From NCBI RefSeq assembly GCF_021390545.1, contig NZ_JAJUWR010000036.1:1-48855 (forward strand): a stretch of 48,855 nucleotides of DNA. Direction: 5' to 3'. This stretch comes from Algoriphagus sp. AGSA1 (GTDB taxonomy: Bacteria; Bacteroidota; Bacteroidia; Cytophagales; Cyclobacteriaceae). The position numbers and the translations under genes were made by a program. Below the pieces are notes generated by a model. It was not told the DNA's origin. It saw only the letters and a program-made list of their open reading frames with translations, and did no database searches. Positions 1 through 8,878 of this stretch are shown here, one piece after another. The number at the start of each line of letters is the position of its first letter. Position 1 is the stretch's first letter.

Positions 1-42
1 GGGAGAATCCCGATTCCTATAAAATTAAACGGTATTCAAAAA

Positions 43-76
43 AATAGAGGCCGAAATCAGGAAATCGGCCTCTATT
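43..76 (-). terminator. Second (distal) terminator downstream of dnaK
   Basis: A perfect 12-bp stem (43-54 with 65-76) closes a 10-nt loop. Read on the minus strand it is followed by a run of T (complement of the A-run at 38-42), as in an intrinsic terminator. It lies about 80 nt beyond the dnaK stop codon and behind another hairpin, so it probably acts as a backup terminator or serves a gene left of the window. Confidence 0.7.
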
Positions 77-85
77 GAATAAAAA

Positions 86-125
86 AGGCTGTCTTCAATT
101 ATCAAACATCAATATGAGACAGCCT
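86..125 (-). terminator. dnaK terminator
   Basis: A 10-bp stem (86-95 with 116-125) with a 20-nt loop is followed on the minus strand by six T (complement of the A-run at 81-86). It sits 34 nt past the dnaK stop codon and is the likely primary transcription end. Confidence 0.72.
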
Positions 126-158
126 CCATTTTGAATTGGTTTAGCTTTACAGCTAGAC

Positions 159-2084
159 TTATTTTTTCTCTTCTTCACTTACTTCTTCGTAATCTACGTC
201 AGAGACCCCATCACCAGTTTCTGAAGAACCTGATGCACCAGTATCGGCCCCTTCAGCAGTGCCGGCTCCTTGGGCTCCGGCCGCATTATACATCTCTGTG
301 GAAGCTGCCTCCCATGCTTTATTCAGCCCTTCCATTGCAGTATCGATTCCTTCAATGTTTTGGGATTGATGTGCGGATTTCAATGTTTCCAGTGCTGAAC
401 TGATTGCGGTTTTGTTTCCTTCGGAAAGCTTATCCCCGTATTCTTTCAACTGCTTTTCTGTCTGGAACACTAAACTGTCAGCTTGATTGAGTTTGTCTAT
501 TTTTTCTTTTTCAGCTTTATCGCTTGCTGCATTAGCTTCAGCTTCAGCTTTCATTCTGTCGATTTCCTCTTGGGAAAGTCCTGAAGAGGCCTCGATCTTG
601 ATCTTTTGTTCTTTGCCGGTACCTTTATCCTTTGCAGATACATTTAGGATACCATTGGCATCGATGTCAAAAGTCACTTCGATCTGAGGTACGCCTCTTT
701 GTGCTGGTGGGATGTCAGAAAGTTGGAATCTACCAATCGTTCTGTTGTCCTTTGCCATAGGGCGCTCACCTTGCAGCACATGGATGTCCACAGCTGGCTG
801 GTTGTCAGCCGCTGTAGAGAAGGTTTCAGACTTTTTGGTCGGGATAGTGGTATTGGATTCGATCAATTTGGTGAATACCCCGCCCATGGTTTCGATTCCC
901 AATGAAAGTGGAGTCACGTCCAATAGTAGCACATCTTTCACTTCTCCTGTCAATACACCGCCTTGTATAGCTGCTCCGATAGCTACTACCTCATCAGGGT
1001 TTACACCTTTGGAAGGCTTCTTGCCAAAGAACTTCTCTACTTCTTCCTGGATCTTAGGTATTCTGGTAGAACCACCCACCAAGATTACTTCATCTATATC
1101 TGAAGGGCTCAAGCCAGCATCAGCCAAAGCTTTCTTGCAAGGCTCCATTGATCTTCTTACCAGGTCTTCGGAAAGTTGCTCGAATTTGGCTCGGCTAAGG
1201 GTTCTCACCAAGTGTTTAGGGCCAGTTTGAGTAGCTGTGATGTACGGCAAGTTGATTTCAGTGGATGCTGAACTGGAAAGCTCGATTTTCGCTTTTTCAG
1301 CTGCTTCTTTCAATCTCTGAAGAGCCATAGGATCTTGTCTCAAGTCTATTTGCTCTTCTCCTTTGAATTCATCTGCAAGCCAGTTGATGATCACTTGATC
1401 AAAGTCATCACCGCCTAAGTGCACATCACCATTGGTGGATTTCACCTCAAAAACGCCATCACCAAGCTCCAGTACAGAGATGTCAAATGTACCACCACCA
1501 AGGTCATACACGGCAATCTTCATATCTTGGTGCTTTTTGTCCATTCCGTATGCCAAAGCCGCAGCAGTAGGCTCATTGATGATACGCTTCACTTCTAAGC
1601 CGGCGATCTGACCTGCTTCTTTGGTGGCCTGACGCTCAGAGTCATTGAAGTACGCAGGCACAGTGATCACTGCTTCAGTGACTGTCTGTCCTAAAAAGTC
1701 TTCTGCAGTAGTCTTCATTTTCTGAAGGATCATGGCAGAAAGCTCCTGAGGAGTATAGGAACGGTCACCGATTTTAATGGCGACAGTATCGTTTGGTCCT
1801 TTTTCTACTTTATATGAAGCATGCTTCTTTTCTTCAGAAATCTCAGAGAATTTCTTGCCCATAAATCGCTTAACAGATGAAATTGTGTTAGCTGGGTTGG
1901 TTATTGCCTGACGCTTGGCAGGGTCGCCTACTTTACGTTCTCCGTTTCCGTTGTCAAGGAAAGCCACAATAGAAGGTGTGGTTCTTCTTCCCTCACTGTT
2001 TTGGATGACTACAGGTTCGTTACCCTCCATCACTGCCACGCAGGAGTTGGTTGTTCCTAAGTCAATGCCTATGATTTTTCCCAT
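159..2084 (-). CDS. dnaK: Molecular chaperone DnaK (Hsp70)
   Basis: Cytoplasmic ATP-dependent Hsp70 chaperone that binds exposed hydrophobic segments of unfolded proteins and cycles with DnaJ and GrpE. The 641-residue product is full length. The N-terminal nucleotide-binding domain carries the phosphate-1 motif DLGTTNS at residues 8-14, a second phosphate loop DLGGGTFD near residue 195 and VGGSTRIP near residue 337. The substrate-binding domain follows, then a helical lid and an acidic C-terminal tail ending in EEVSEEEKK, similar to the EEVD-like ends of bacterial DnaK. No dnaJ or grpE gene is adjacent. The gene appears monocistronic, with about 440 bp of upstream sequence containing repeated TGTCA/TGACA pentamers and two tandem terminators downstream. 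Family assignment is certain; regulation is inferred. Confidence 0.99.
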   Translation of the reverse strand: MGKIIGIDLGTTNSCVAVMEGNEPVVIQNSEGRRTTPSIVAFLDNGNGERKVGDPAKRQAITNPANTISSVKRFMGKKFSEISEEKKHASYKVEKGPNDTVAIKIGDRSYTPQELSAMILQKMKTTAEDFLGQTVTEAVITVPAYFNDSERQATKEAGQIAGLEVKRIINEPTAAALAYGMDKKHQDMKIAVYDLGGGTFDISVLELGDGVFEVKSTNGDVHLGGDDFDQVIINWLADEFKGEEQIDLRQDPMALQRLKEAAEKAKIELSSSASTEINLPYITATQTGPKHLVRTLSRAKFEQLSEDLVRRSMEPCKKALADAGLSPSDIDEVILVGGSTRIPKIQEEVEKFFGKKPSKGVNPDEVVAIGAAIQGGVLTGEVKDVLLLDVTPLSLGIETMGGVFTKLIESNTTIPTKKSETFSTAADNQPAVDIHVLQGERPMAKDNRTIGRFQLSDIPPAQRGVPQIEVTFDIDANGILNVSAKDKGTGKEQKIKIEASSGLSQEEIDRMKAEAEANAASDKAEKEKIDKLNQADSLVFQTEKQLKEYGDKLSEGNKTAISSALETLKSAHQSQNIEGIDTAMEGLNKAWEAASTEMYNAAGAQGAGTAEGADTGASGSSETGDGVSDVDYEEVSEEEKK

Positions 2085-2522
2085 GATTATATGATTTTAA
2101 GTTTTTTCAGATTGAGACTCTCCCTGCCTTTCTTCAATGGATGTGCCATCTGGGATTTCGGACGTATTTGTGTCACATTGGCAGAAAGTTGACATGTTGT
2201 AGGGAGGAATAACACGGAATTGTCATTTTGCAATGGCTGTCATTATAAAAGCTGACATTTTTTATTGAATTCATTTGATGGTTGCAACCAAATGATCAGG
2301 ATTTGCATCTATTGATTATAATGAAACCATTTTTTAGGGGAAATATGAATGAGAGATGCCGCTGGTGTCTGGTTGTTTTGCTAGGCTGGGGCATACTGGC
2401 TGTCAATAGGGAATTGGGAGTAGTGTGTTCGGTGTGGGGTTATCTGAAAGATTTGGCTTCTGTGGCCTTAAGTTTTTTATCTGAATAAAGCATTTTCTAC
2501 TAGAGTGCATTATTTTTAGGCC
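2085..2522. promoter_or_regulatory. dnaK upstream region with TGTCA/TGACA pentamer cluster
   Basis: This 438-bp gap separates divergent dnaK and the MOSC gene. No convincing gene is seen in it. Five TGTCA or TGACA pentamers fall within 87 bp at 2171, 2190, 2221, 2238 and 2253. Two of the pairs are inverted arms (2171/2190 and 2238/2253). No CIRCE-type palindrome and no exact TAnnTTTG -7 element facing dnaK could be found. The pentamers may be sites for a heat-shock regulator, but this is inference. Confidence 0.35.
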
Positions 2523-3329
2523 ATGCCAGAATCTCTAGTTATCCAAGACCTCTATGTTTATCCGATTAAATCTCTTGCCGGAATACGTCTCTCAAAAGCC
2601 AAAGTTGAAGAAAGGGGCTTCGAACTGGATCGACGATGGATGTTGGTGGACAAATCCGGTAAGTTTATCTCTCAGCGTAAACTCCCAATGATGGCGATGA
2701 TACAGGTGGAAATCGGAGATGATTCCCTTAAGGCATATCACATTTCCCATCCGGAGGATAGGATTCGTATTCCCTTCGATGCTGATAGGGGAGAAATTTC
2801 TTCGGTAAAAGTATGGGACGATGAGATGCCTGCTAGATTGGTCAATTCCCAAATTGATGAATGGTTTAGTAAAAAGCTTGGAGTAAGCGTCCGTTTGGTG
2901 AAAATGCCTGATACTACAGAGAGGAAAGTGGATCCTAGGTATGCTGTGAATGGAGAATCGGTGAGTTTTGCCGATGGAATGCCTTATTTGATGATAGGCC
3001 AAAAATCCTTGGCAGATCTTAACTCCAGATTAGAAGTTCCTGTACCTATGAATCGCTTTCGACCAAACATTGTCTTTTCGGGGGGAAGACCTTTTGTTGA
3101 AGATTCTTGGGCTAAAATACAAATCGGCGAGGTGGGCTTTCAAGTATTAAAACCATGCGCCCGCTGTATTATGACTACAGTGGATCAAGACACCGGCATT
3201 AAAGCCGCTGAGCCTCTGAAAACTTTGGCCACTTATAGGAAAGTGGGTAACAAAATACTTTTTGGACAAAATATGGTGGCTTTGTCAACAGGGGCTATCA
3301 AGGTTGGAGACAAGCTTAAGTCAATGTGA
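2523..3329 (+). CDS. MOSC domain protein (mARC/YcbX-like molybdenum-cofactor oxidoreductase)
   Basis: 268 residues. The N-terminal part (about 1-110) matches the MOSC N-terminal beta-barrel, beginning with the typical 'YVYPIKSLAGI' motif. The C-terminal part (about 115-265) is the MOSC domain, containing RFRPNIV near residue 180 and the cysteine motif KPCARC followed by TTVDQDTG near residue 215. In the mARC/YcbX family that cysteine coordinates the molybdenum cofactor and the proteins reduce N-hydroxylated compounds. The protein stops after the MOSC domain, so the C-terminal 2Fe-2S ferredoxin domain of E. coli YcbX is absent and an external electron donor would be needed. It stands alone between divergent dnaK and convergent hemE. 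The exact substrate is unknown. Confidence 0.88.
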   Translation: MPESLVIQDLYVYPIKSLAGIRLSKAKVEERGFELDRRWMLVDKSGKFISQRKLPMMAMIQVEIGDDSLKAYHISHPEDRIRIPFDADRGEISSVKVWDDEMPARLVNSQIDEWFSKKLGVSVRLVKMPDTTERKVDPRYAVNGESVSFADGMPYLMIGQKSLADLNSRLEVPVPMNRFRPNIVFSGGRPFVEDSWAKIQIGEVGFQVLKPCARCIMTTVDQDTGIKAAEPLKTLATYRKVGNKILFGQNMVALSTGAIKVGDKLKSM

Positions 3330-3441
3330 TTCTGGGTAGATATCCCTCAATGAAGTTGGGGTAGATTGGGGTGAAAAAGAGAAATCCTGCTTCTGGAGAA
3401 ACAAGATGACTTTGTGTTTGTGGTTAACTCGTTTATTTGGA

Positions 3442-4461
3442 CTAGTGGAAATCCTTCACCGTCTGAATAAACACCTTGACCATTTCTGGGTTGATATCGG
3501 GATATACCCCATGTCCTAGGTTGGCAATATGGCGGGTTCCTTTGAACTGCTCCATCATTTCAACAGTAGCCTCACGCACCTGGTCTGGAGTGCCATAGAG
3601 TGCGGCGGGATCCAGATTCCCCTGTAGCGTTTTTTCAGAGCCGATGAGTTTTCTCGACTCTTCGATTCCCATGTTCCAATCCAATCCGATTGTCTCACAA
3701 TTTAATTTCCCCATTTCTTCTCTGGCAAAGAATGCGCCTTTGGCAAAAACAGTTTTAGGGACTGTGGTAATGGCTTCACAAATCTGTGATATATAAGGCA
3801 AAGAAAATTCGGAGTACTGTCTTGGCCCCAATATCCCAGCCCAGCTATCAAAAATCTGTACCAATTGTGCACCTGCTTCAATCTGGGCCTTTAGGTAATT
3901 GATCGTGCTGTCAGTGATCATCTGGAGTAGCGTATGAGAAAATCTCGGTTGGGTATAAAGCATTTCCCTGGCTGTGGAGAATGTTTTGCTTCCGTGTCCT
4001 TCCACCATATAAGAAAAAATAGTCCAAGGTGCTCCTGCGAACCCAATTATTGGTACCCGGCCGTTTAAAGCTGTCTTAGTGATACTGATCGCTTCAGTCA
4101 CATACTTGAGTTCTGATCCGTCAGAGACATGTAGTTTTTTCAGGCCTGCCGCAGATCTGACGGTATCTGGGAAAAGAGGACCTCTTTTTTCTACCATTTC
4201 ATAAGGTAATCCCATCGCTTCAGGTATCACCAGAATATCCGAAAAGATGATGGCCGCATCCACGCCCAACAAGTCCACGGGCTGAATAGTAACCTCAGCG
4301 GCAAGCTCCGGAGTCTGGGCAAGTTCTATAAACCCACTGACACTTTCCCTTACTTTTCTGTACTCAGGCAATATTCTGCCTGCTTGACGCATCAGCCAAA
4401 CTGGAGTTCTTTCTATTGGTTCGCCTTTGGCGGCGCGAAGGAGGAGGTCATTTTTCAGCAT
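3442..4461 (-). CDS. hemE: Uroporphyrinogen decarboxylase
   Basis: Decarboxylates the four acetate side chains of uroporphyrinogen III to give coproporphyrinogen III in haem synthesis; cytoplasmic and cofactor-free. The 339-residue product has the expected length. It carries the N-terminal family signature PVWLMRQAGR at about residues 20-29, which supplies the two substrate-binding arginines, a 'GFAGAPWT' motif near 140 and the C-terminal LGHGV motif near 316. The start is supported by a TATCTTTG element (4466-4473, minus strand) that ends only four bases before the ATG, suggesting a nearly leaderless transcript. No other hem gene is adjacent; hemC lies 21 kb away in this window. Confidence 0.98.
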   Translation of the reverse strand: MLKNDLLLRAAKGEPIERTPVWLMRQAGRILPEYRKVRESVSGFIELAQTPELAAEVTIQPVDLLGVDAAIIFSDILVIPEAMGLPYEMVEKRGPLFPDTVRSAAGLKKLHVSDGSELKYVTEAISITKTALNGRVPIIGFAGAPWTIFSYMVEGHGSKTFSTAREMLYTQPRFSHTLLQMITDSTINYLKAQIEAGAQLVQIFDSWAGILGPRQYSEFSLPYISQICEAITTVPKTVFAKGAFFAREEMGKLNCETIGLDWNMGIEESRKLIGSEKTLQGNLDPAALYGTPDQVREATVEMMEQFKGTRHIANLGHGVYPDINPEMVKVFIQTVKDFH

Positions 4462-4465
4462 GGTG

Positions 4466-4473
4466 CAAAGATA
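4466..4473 (-). promoter_or_regulatory. TAnnTTTG -7 promoter element of hemE
   Basis: TATCTTTG on the minus strand matches the Bacteroidota -7 consensus TAnnTTTG. It ends four bases before the hemE ATG, so transcription would begin at or next to the start codon. A matching -33 element is not clear. Confidence 0.55.
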
Positions 4474-4514
4474 AGCTCCAATTTATTTTTGGAAGATATA
4501 AAATGGATATAAAA

Positions 4515-4543
4515 AACCGGATCCTGTCTGACAGAATCCGGTT
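4515..4543 (-). terminator. Terminator of the collagen-stub lipoprotein gene
   Basis: An imperfect stem (4515-4522 with 36-43 of the same line, one C-A mismatch, then three or more further pairs) forms a GC-rich hairpin. It is followed on the minus strand by a T-run (complement of the A-run at 4511-4516). It lies 34 nt past the stop codon of the gene at 4577-5116. Confidence 0.65.
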
Positions 4544-4576
4544 ATTCGAGGTAATCAGTTGGTTTAGTCTAATGCG

Positions 4577-5116
4577 TTATTTCCTAGACTCCACTCGGAC
4601 GAAGTCTTCTTCGGAAATATTTAGTAGATCCATTGTTCCTTTATAGTCAGAGTAATCTATTCGGGCATTAATTAAATCCGAAGGAATAACGATCACCCTA
4701 AAAAGAACTCCATTGGTCCAGTAGGGGTCTAATGCTAAGAAATCTATCGGTGAGTTGTCTAGAAATATGCTGACGTCATTTAAAGTGTAGTCGAAATTAT
4801 AGACCAATATACCGTCTTCAAAATAGAATGTCTGGGGTAATAGTCTCCACCCCGCTGCATCTTCGGTAGCAGGATTTTCTTCTAGCATATATACAAGTAC
4901 ACCATCCCCATCTTCCAGTGGTTCAGTGAATTCCAGAAAGTTTGCGAAATTATTTGCCTCCGTAAAGTCAACTTCAACTTCAAAAGTTTGGCCAACAATA
5001 ATTATCCCAGGTTCTCCATCCATACCAGGAGGCCCTTGAGGGCCTGCAGGCCCTTCACAGGCCTGGAAAGCCAACATCCCTATTAGAGCTAGAATTACTA
5101 AGTTTATGTTTTTCAT
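4577..5116 (-). CDS. Lipoprotein with short collagen-like stub, function unknown
   Basis: 179 residues. The N-terminus is a lipoprotein signal ending in a lipobox (AFQAC, Cys20), so the mature protein should be anchored in a membrane. Immediately after the lipidated Cys come about five Gly-X-Y triplets (GPAGPQGPPG then MDGEPG), a miniature collagen-like segment. The remaining roughly 140 residues are acidic and mostly beta, with no family I recognise. The gene lies 79 bp downstream of the GyrI-like gene on the same strand and has its own terminator. Similar collagen-stub lipoproteins are seen in other Bacteroidota as hypothetical proteins. The stub may be a stiff spacer, which is inference. 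Confidence 0.75.
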   Translation of the reverse strand: MKNINLVILALIGMLAFQACEGPAGPQGPPGMDGEPGIIIVGQTFEVEVDFTEANNFANFLEFTEPLEDGDGVLVYMLEENPATEDAAGWRLLPQTFYFEDGILVYNFDYTLNDVSIFLDNSPIDFLALDPYWTNGVLFRVIVIPSDLINARIDYSDYKGTMDLLNISEEDFVRVESRK

Positions 5117-5195
5117 AGAATTAATTGTTAAAGAGAATATGGAGTTTCACGAATTGTGCCACTAAATGGTTGGATAAAAAATCCTTAACAAAATT

Positions 5196-5711
5196 TCACT
5201 TGATCGGCGCGATTACATGTACTTCCTCATCAGAGATAATCTTATCGATATAAACGCCGCTAAGCTCCAGTTTATTTTCTTTGGCGAATTCGGATAGTTT
5301 CTCCTTAACTGTTTCAGGGCTAGGCATGACCCATTTGTTGCGTTTGATGGTGGCTAGTAGGTGGCTTTTGTTTTCGAAAGTGCGAAATTCCAATTGGGGA
5401 TCTGGGAGATGTTGGTTGATTCCCACGAAGACGATCATTGTGTCTAATTTGCCTGCAGGTTCTATTTCATATAGGGTATGAAGATGGCTTCCGGGATGAA
5501 AGCTCTTTTGTCTTTCCATTTTCTTAAAAACCTCACCCAACTCTTTGTTTTGAGGTGTTCCCCTATAGGTTATCCCAGCTAGATTATTTGGGGGTGATTC
5601 GAGCAGTTGTATCTCAATGGGTGTATTTCCACCTAGTTTGCCAAAGCCCCAGTACCCTACAAGACCCAGTATGGATAGGCATACAAGAATTATGGCTACG
5701 ATTTTTTTCAT
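5196..5711 (-). CDS. Membrane-anchored GyrI-like effector-binding domain protein (tentative)
   Basis: 171 residues. One N-terminal hydrophobic segment (about 4-24) could be a membrane anchor or uncleaved signal. The soluble part (about 30-170) shows the spacing of a GyrI-like small-molecule-binding domain: an early 'AGITYRGTP' strand, a helix 'ELGEVFKKME', and a late 'LELSGVYIDKII' segment. The match is by pattern only. It is the fourth gene of a tightly spaced run (2 bp after the outer-membrane barrel gene) led by truA and an ABC exporter, so it may act with the exporter at the envelope. No substrate can be named. Confidence 0.6.
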   Translation of the reverse strand: MKKIVAIILVCLSILGLVGYWGFGKLGGNTPIEIQLLESPPNNLAGITYRGTPQNKELGEVFKKMERQKSFHPGSHLHTLYEIEPAGKLDTMIVFVGINQHLPDPQLEFRTFENKSHLLATIKRNKWVMPSPETVKEKLSEFAKENKLELSGVYIDKIISDEEVHVIAPIK

Positions 5712-5713
5712 TC

Positions 5714-6328
5714 TTAGAAAATATAACGTACTCCTATGCCTCCCTGGCCCTTGATATGCCCTATGCGATCAATCAATTCCAGGAAAAACCCTGCTTCGCC
5801 GAACAGAGCTATCGGGACATCATCAAAATAGTATTCGGCGCCTATAAACACTTCTGGGCCAAAATCCACATTGGTACGATTGTCATTTTTGATAATAGAG
5901 GAACTGAGCCTGTCAGTGTAGGAGTAGGTGACTCTTGTTGTCCTTAATTGAATGCCTGCTCCCCCGTAAGCTAGAAGATATCCTTCAGTGATCCCGAAAA
6001 CATCGGTAATATCTTCATGATAGGCTGAGCGTACATTGAAAGAAACTCCTTTATTGGCTCTATGGGAAACATAAAATGCATTAGGCTCAGGCAGGTTACG
6101 CTCAAAATCCCTCTGGTAATAGCTTGCTCCGTTTATGCCCGCACTTCCGATCATGCCCTCAATAGAAATGTAATCGGTAAGAAAGTCCTTATAGGTTAAG
6201 GAAAGTGGTTCGCCAAGGCGAATTCCAATCCCTCTTTCTTGGGCAATGCTGATAAATGGTAAAATGGCTAAAAGAATGATTATGCTGTATTTCACTTGAT
6301 ATATGGGGTTGGTAATAGAGGTCAACAA
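5714..6328 (-). CDS. Outer-membrane beta-barrel protein, function unknown
   Basis: 204 residues with an N-terminal signal peptide (hydrophobic 'YSIIILLAILPF', likely cleaved after SIAQ) and alternating beta strands ending in 'GGIGVRYIF', the C-terminal aromatic typical of barrels inserted by BamA. A GTG at about 6295 would give a more ordinary signal peptide than the ATG at 6328; the ATG is kept because it lies only 5 bp after the upstream stop codon. It sits between the ABC exporter and the GyrI-like gene in an operon-like run. No specific function is recognisable. Confidence 0.75.
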   Translation of the reverse strand: MLTSITNPIYQVKYSIIILLAILPFISIAQERGIGIRLGEPLSLTYKDFLTDYISIEGMIGSAGINGASYYQRDFERNLPEPNAFYVSHRANKGVSFNVRSAYHEDITDVFGITEGYLLAYGGAGIQLRTTRVTYSYTDRLSSSIIKNDNRTNVDFGPEVFIGAEYYFDDVPIALFGEAGFFLELIDRIGHIKGQGGIGVRYIF

Positions 6329-6333
6329 TAAGG

Positions 6334-8106
6334 CTAGATGGCCATAGTTTTGAGCTGCATCTGGTGGAGTTGCGTGTAATAGCCTCCTAGCTCCAATAAA
6401 TAATCGTGGGTTCCGGTTTCTACGATTTCTCCTTTATGCAGGACTATTATTTTGTCTGCTTTTTGAATAGTGGATAGTCTATGGGCGATCACAATAGAAG
6501 TTCTTCCCGTCATCATGGTTTCAATAGATTCTTGGATCAGCTCTTCAGTTTCAGTGTCCACAGATGAAGTGGCTTCATCAAGAATGATGATTTCTGGGTT
6601 ATAGACCATTGCTCTCACAAATGATATCAACTGCCGCTGTCCTACAGACAGTGTAGCTCCACGTTCCATTACATTATAATCCAAGCCTCCGGGAAGGCGT
6701 TCGATAAACTTTTTGGCACCGGCCAGTTCAGCGGCGTACATCACTTGTTCGCGGGTGATGTCTGGATTACCTAACGTGATATTGTAGAAAATTGTATTGG
6801 AAAAAAGGAAAACATCCTGAAGCACAACTCCGATATGTTTCCGCAGCATAGCTAGTTCAAACTCACGTATGTCGTACCCATCAATGGTGATAGCTCCCTT
6901 GTTGATTTCATAAAATCTGGAAATCAAATTAATTATGGATGATTTCCCTGCTCCTGTAGCGCCTACTAGCGCAACAGTCTGTCCGGACTCTACTTCAAAA
7001 CTGATATCTTTAAGCACATAGTCTTCATCCACATAAGCAAACCAGACATTTGACAGTTTTATGTTTCCTTTGACTTTTGCTGGACTATAATTCCCTTCAT
7101 TGGCGATATGTTCATCACTTTCGAGGAGTTTGAAAATCCTGGAAGAACTCACTACGCCCATTTGAAGTGTATTGAATCGATCTGCAATCATCCGTATTGG
7201 TCGGAAAAAAAGCTGCAAATACATAATGAACGAGATTAAGACACCGATTTCTATATCCATGCCCAATACTCCCACTGCTCCATACCAAACAACCAAGCCT
7301 ATACCGATAGCCTGGATGATCTCCGCCACAGGAAAATAGATAGAGTAATAAAGTACAGAACGTATGTGTGCCCTTCTATGTTCTTTGTTGATTTCTTTGA
7401 ACTTTTCGAATTCTCTTTCCTCACGGTTGAATATCTGCACAATGTTCATTCCGGTGATGTGCTCCTGAAGAAATGAATTTAGATTAGAAACCGCATTCCG
7501 CACATCATTGAAGGTCACTTTGATCTTTTCTTTGAAGACATAAGTGGATATAATCATTAGGGGCAGGGTGGAGAGGCTGACCAATGTGAGCTTCCAGTCA
7601 ATGTAAAACATGACCCCAAGGATAGTCACCAACTGAAGCAAATCTCCTATGATAGCAGCCAGACCCTCAGAGAATACATCTGCCAAGGTTTCTATATCAG
7701 AGATATTTCTCGTGACCAATCTACCTATAGGTGTGTTGTCAAAGAATTTTAATCTAAGCTTCAGTAAATGCTTGTAGAGCTTCACCCGGATGTCCCGGAT
7801 GATAACCTGCCCAATCCATCCTGAATAAAAAGTGTGAGCCCACTGCACGAAAGCCTGTAGAATCATCAGGCCGATCAACAGGTATATGATCTTCAAAAGG
7901 CCATCCACATCTCCCACTGCAATGTAATCATCTATGGCGACCTGGATGAAGTATGGACGTGTAGGAGCTAAAATAGCGAGTGCTACCGTGAGGAAGATCA
8001 GAAAATAGAACTGAACCTTGTAGGGTTTTACAAATCCGTATAGCTGCTTGAGTACTTTCGAATCAACGATTTCTCCGGATGATGATTTTTCTTGTTCTAA
8101 GCTCAA
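6334..8106 (-). CDS. ABC exporter, fused membrane and ATPase domains
   Basis: 590 residues. An N-terminal six-helix ABC exporter membrane domain (about 30-330) is followed by a nucleotide-binding domain. Walker A is GATGAGKSS near residue 382, the signature is LSVGQRQL near 483 (LSVGQ instead of the usual LSGGQ), Walker B is IIILDEATSSVD near 503 and the H-loop is IVIAHRLST. It is a half-transporter that would dimerise in the inner membrane and use ATP to export a lipid, drug or peptide. The LSVGQ form is common in the MdlB/multidrug-like subgroup. It begins 6 bp after the truA stop codon. The transported substrate is unknown. Confidence 0.93.
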   Translation of the reverse strand: MSLEQEKSSSGEIVDSKVLKQLYGFVKPYKVQFYFLIFLTVALAILAPTRPYFIQVAIDDYIAVGDVDGLLKIIYLLIGLMILQAFVQWAHTFYSGWIGQVIIRDIRVKLYKHLLKLRLKFFDNTPIGRLVTRNISDIETLADVFSEGLAAIIGDLLQLVTILGVMFYIDWKLTLVSLSTLPLMIISTYVFKEKIKVTFNDVRNAVSNLNSFLQEHITGMNIVQIFNREEREFEKFKEINKEHRRAHIRSVLYYSIYFPVAEIIQAIGIGLVVWYGAVGVLGMDIEIGVLISFIMYLQLFFRPIRMIADRFNTLQMGVVSSSRIFKLLESDEHIANEGNYSPAKVKGNIKLSNVWFAYVDEDYVLKDISFEVESGQTVALVGATGAGKSSIINLISRFYEINKGAITIDGYDIREFELAMLRKHIGVVLQDVFLFSNTIFYNITLGNPDITREQVMYAAELAGAKKFIERLPGGLDYNVMERGATLSVGQRQLISFVRAMVYNPEIIILDEATSSVDTETEELIQESIETMMTGRTSIVIAHRLSTIQKADKIIVLHKGEIVETGTHDYLLELGGYYTQLHQMQLKTMAI

Positions 8107-8112
8107 GGTAAA

Positions 8113-8871
8113 CTAGTCTAAATATATGTCTTCTGAATATGCAATATGGCTCAAAAATAGCCCACACGCAGGAGCTGATTTTCCCGCCTTTTTCCGATTC
8201 CTGGATTCTATAATATCATTCAATTCCTCAGGGTTCATTTTTCCCAGCCCTATATCTACAAGTGTCCCTACGATTGCCCTTACCATTCCACGCAAAAATC
8301 GGTTTGCGGTTATATGAAATTGCAATTCACCGTCTTTTTGTTCCCAATGGGCTGATTTTATTTCACACCGAAAATGTTTCACCTCCGTATGTACTTTGCT
8401 GAAACATTCAAAGTCCTGATGAGCCATGAGCAATTGCGCGGCTGTATTCATGCGCTCCATATCAGGATTGAAGTAGTGCCTCCACGCAAAATCCTCAGTA
8501 AATGGATTTTTTTGTAAGATCATTCTATAGATGTAAGATCTGCTTACAGCACTGAATCGGGCATGTGCATCTGCCCTCACTTTACGAATAGAATTCACTG
8601 AAATATCTCTTGGCAATATGCCATTGATGCTCCGGATGAATTTTTCTTTCTCTATTTCCTGGTTTATATCAAAGTGGCAGACTTGCATGCTGGCATGTAC
8701 ACCTGTATCAGTCCTGCCACTGCCCATCACACTGACAGGGGATCTGAAATAGGTGGAGAGTGCGGTTTCCAAGGCTTCTTGTACGGTAAAGGCATTCTCT
8801 TGGATTTGCCATCCATGGAATCGGGTGCCTTTATAGCTTATATCCAGAAAATATCTAGTCGTTTCACTCAT
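8113..8871 (-). CDS. truA: tRNA pseudouridine(38-40) synthase TruA
   Basis: Converts uridines 38-40 in the anticodon stem-loop of tRNAs to pseudouridine. The 252-residue product has the usual length. It begins with 'YFLDISYKGTRFHGWQ' and contains the catalytic aspartate in GSGRTDTGVHA (about residues 51-61). The C-terminal part holds the 'FLRGMVRAIVGTLVDIG' core motif. The gene heads a minus-strand run (truA, ABC exporter, barrel, GyrI-like) with gaps of 2-6 bp. A TATCTTTG -7 element 8-15 nt upstream of the ATG indicates a very short leader. Confidence 0.98.
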   Translation of the reverse strand: MSETTRYFLDISYKGTRFHGWQIQENAFTVQEALETALSTYFRSPVSVMGSGRTDTGVHASMQVCHFDINQEIEKEKFIRSINGILPRDISVNSIRKVRADAHARFSAVSRSYIYRMILQKNPFTEDFAWRHYFNPDMERMNTAAQLLMAHQDFECFSKVHTEVKHFRCEIKSAHWEQKDGELQFHITANRFLRGMVRAIVGTLVDIGLGKMNPEELNDIIESRNRKKAGKSAPACGLFLSHIAYSEDIYLD

Positions 8872-8878
8872 ACGGGTG

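Noticed and set aside
131..1230. Several plus-strand open frames inside dnaK.
   Set aside because: They lie antisense to a certain gene and show no protein-like features.
2282..2488. A 68-residue plus-strand open frame between dnaK and the MOSC gene.
   Set aside because: It has no recognisable domain or family, its composition is non-protein-like, and it overlaps the pentamer-rich upstream region. Treated as chance.
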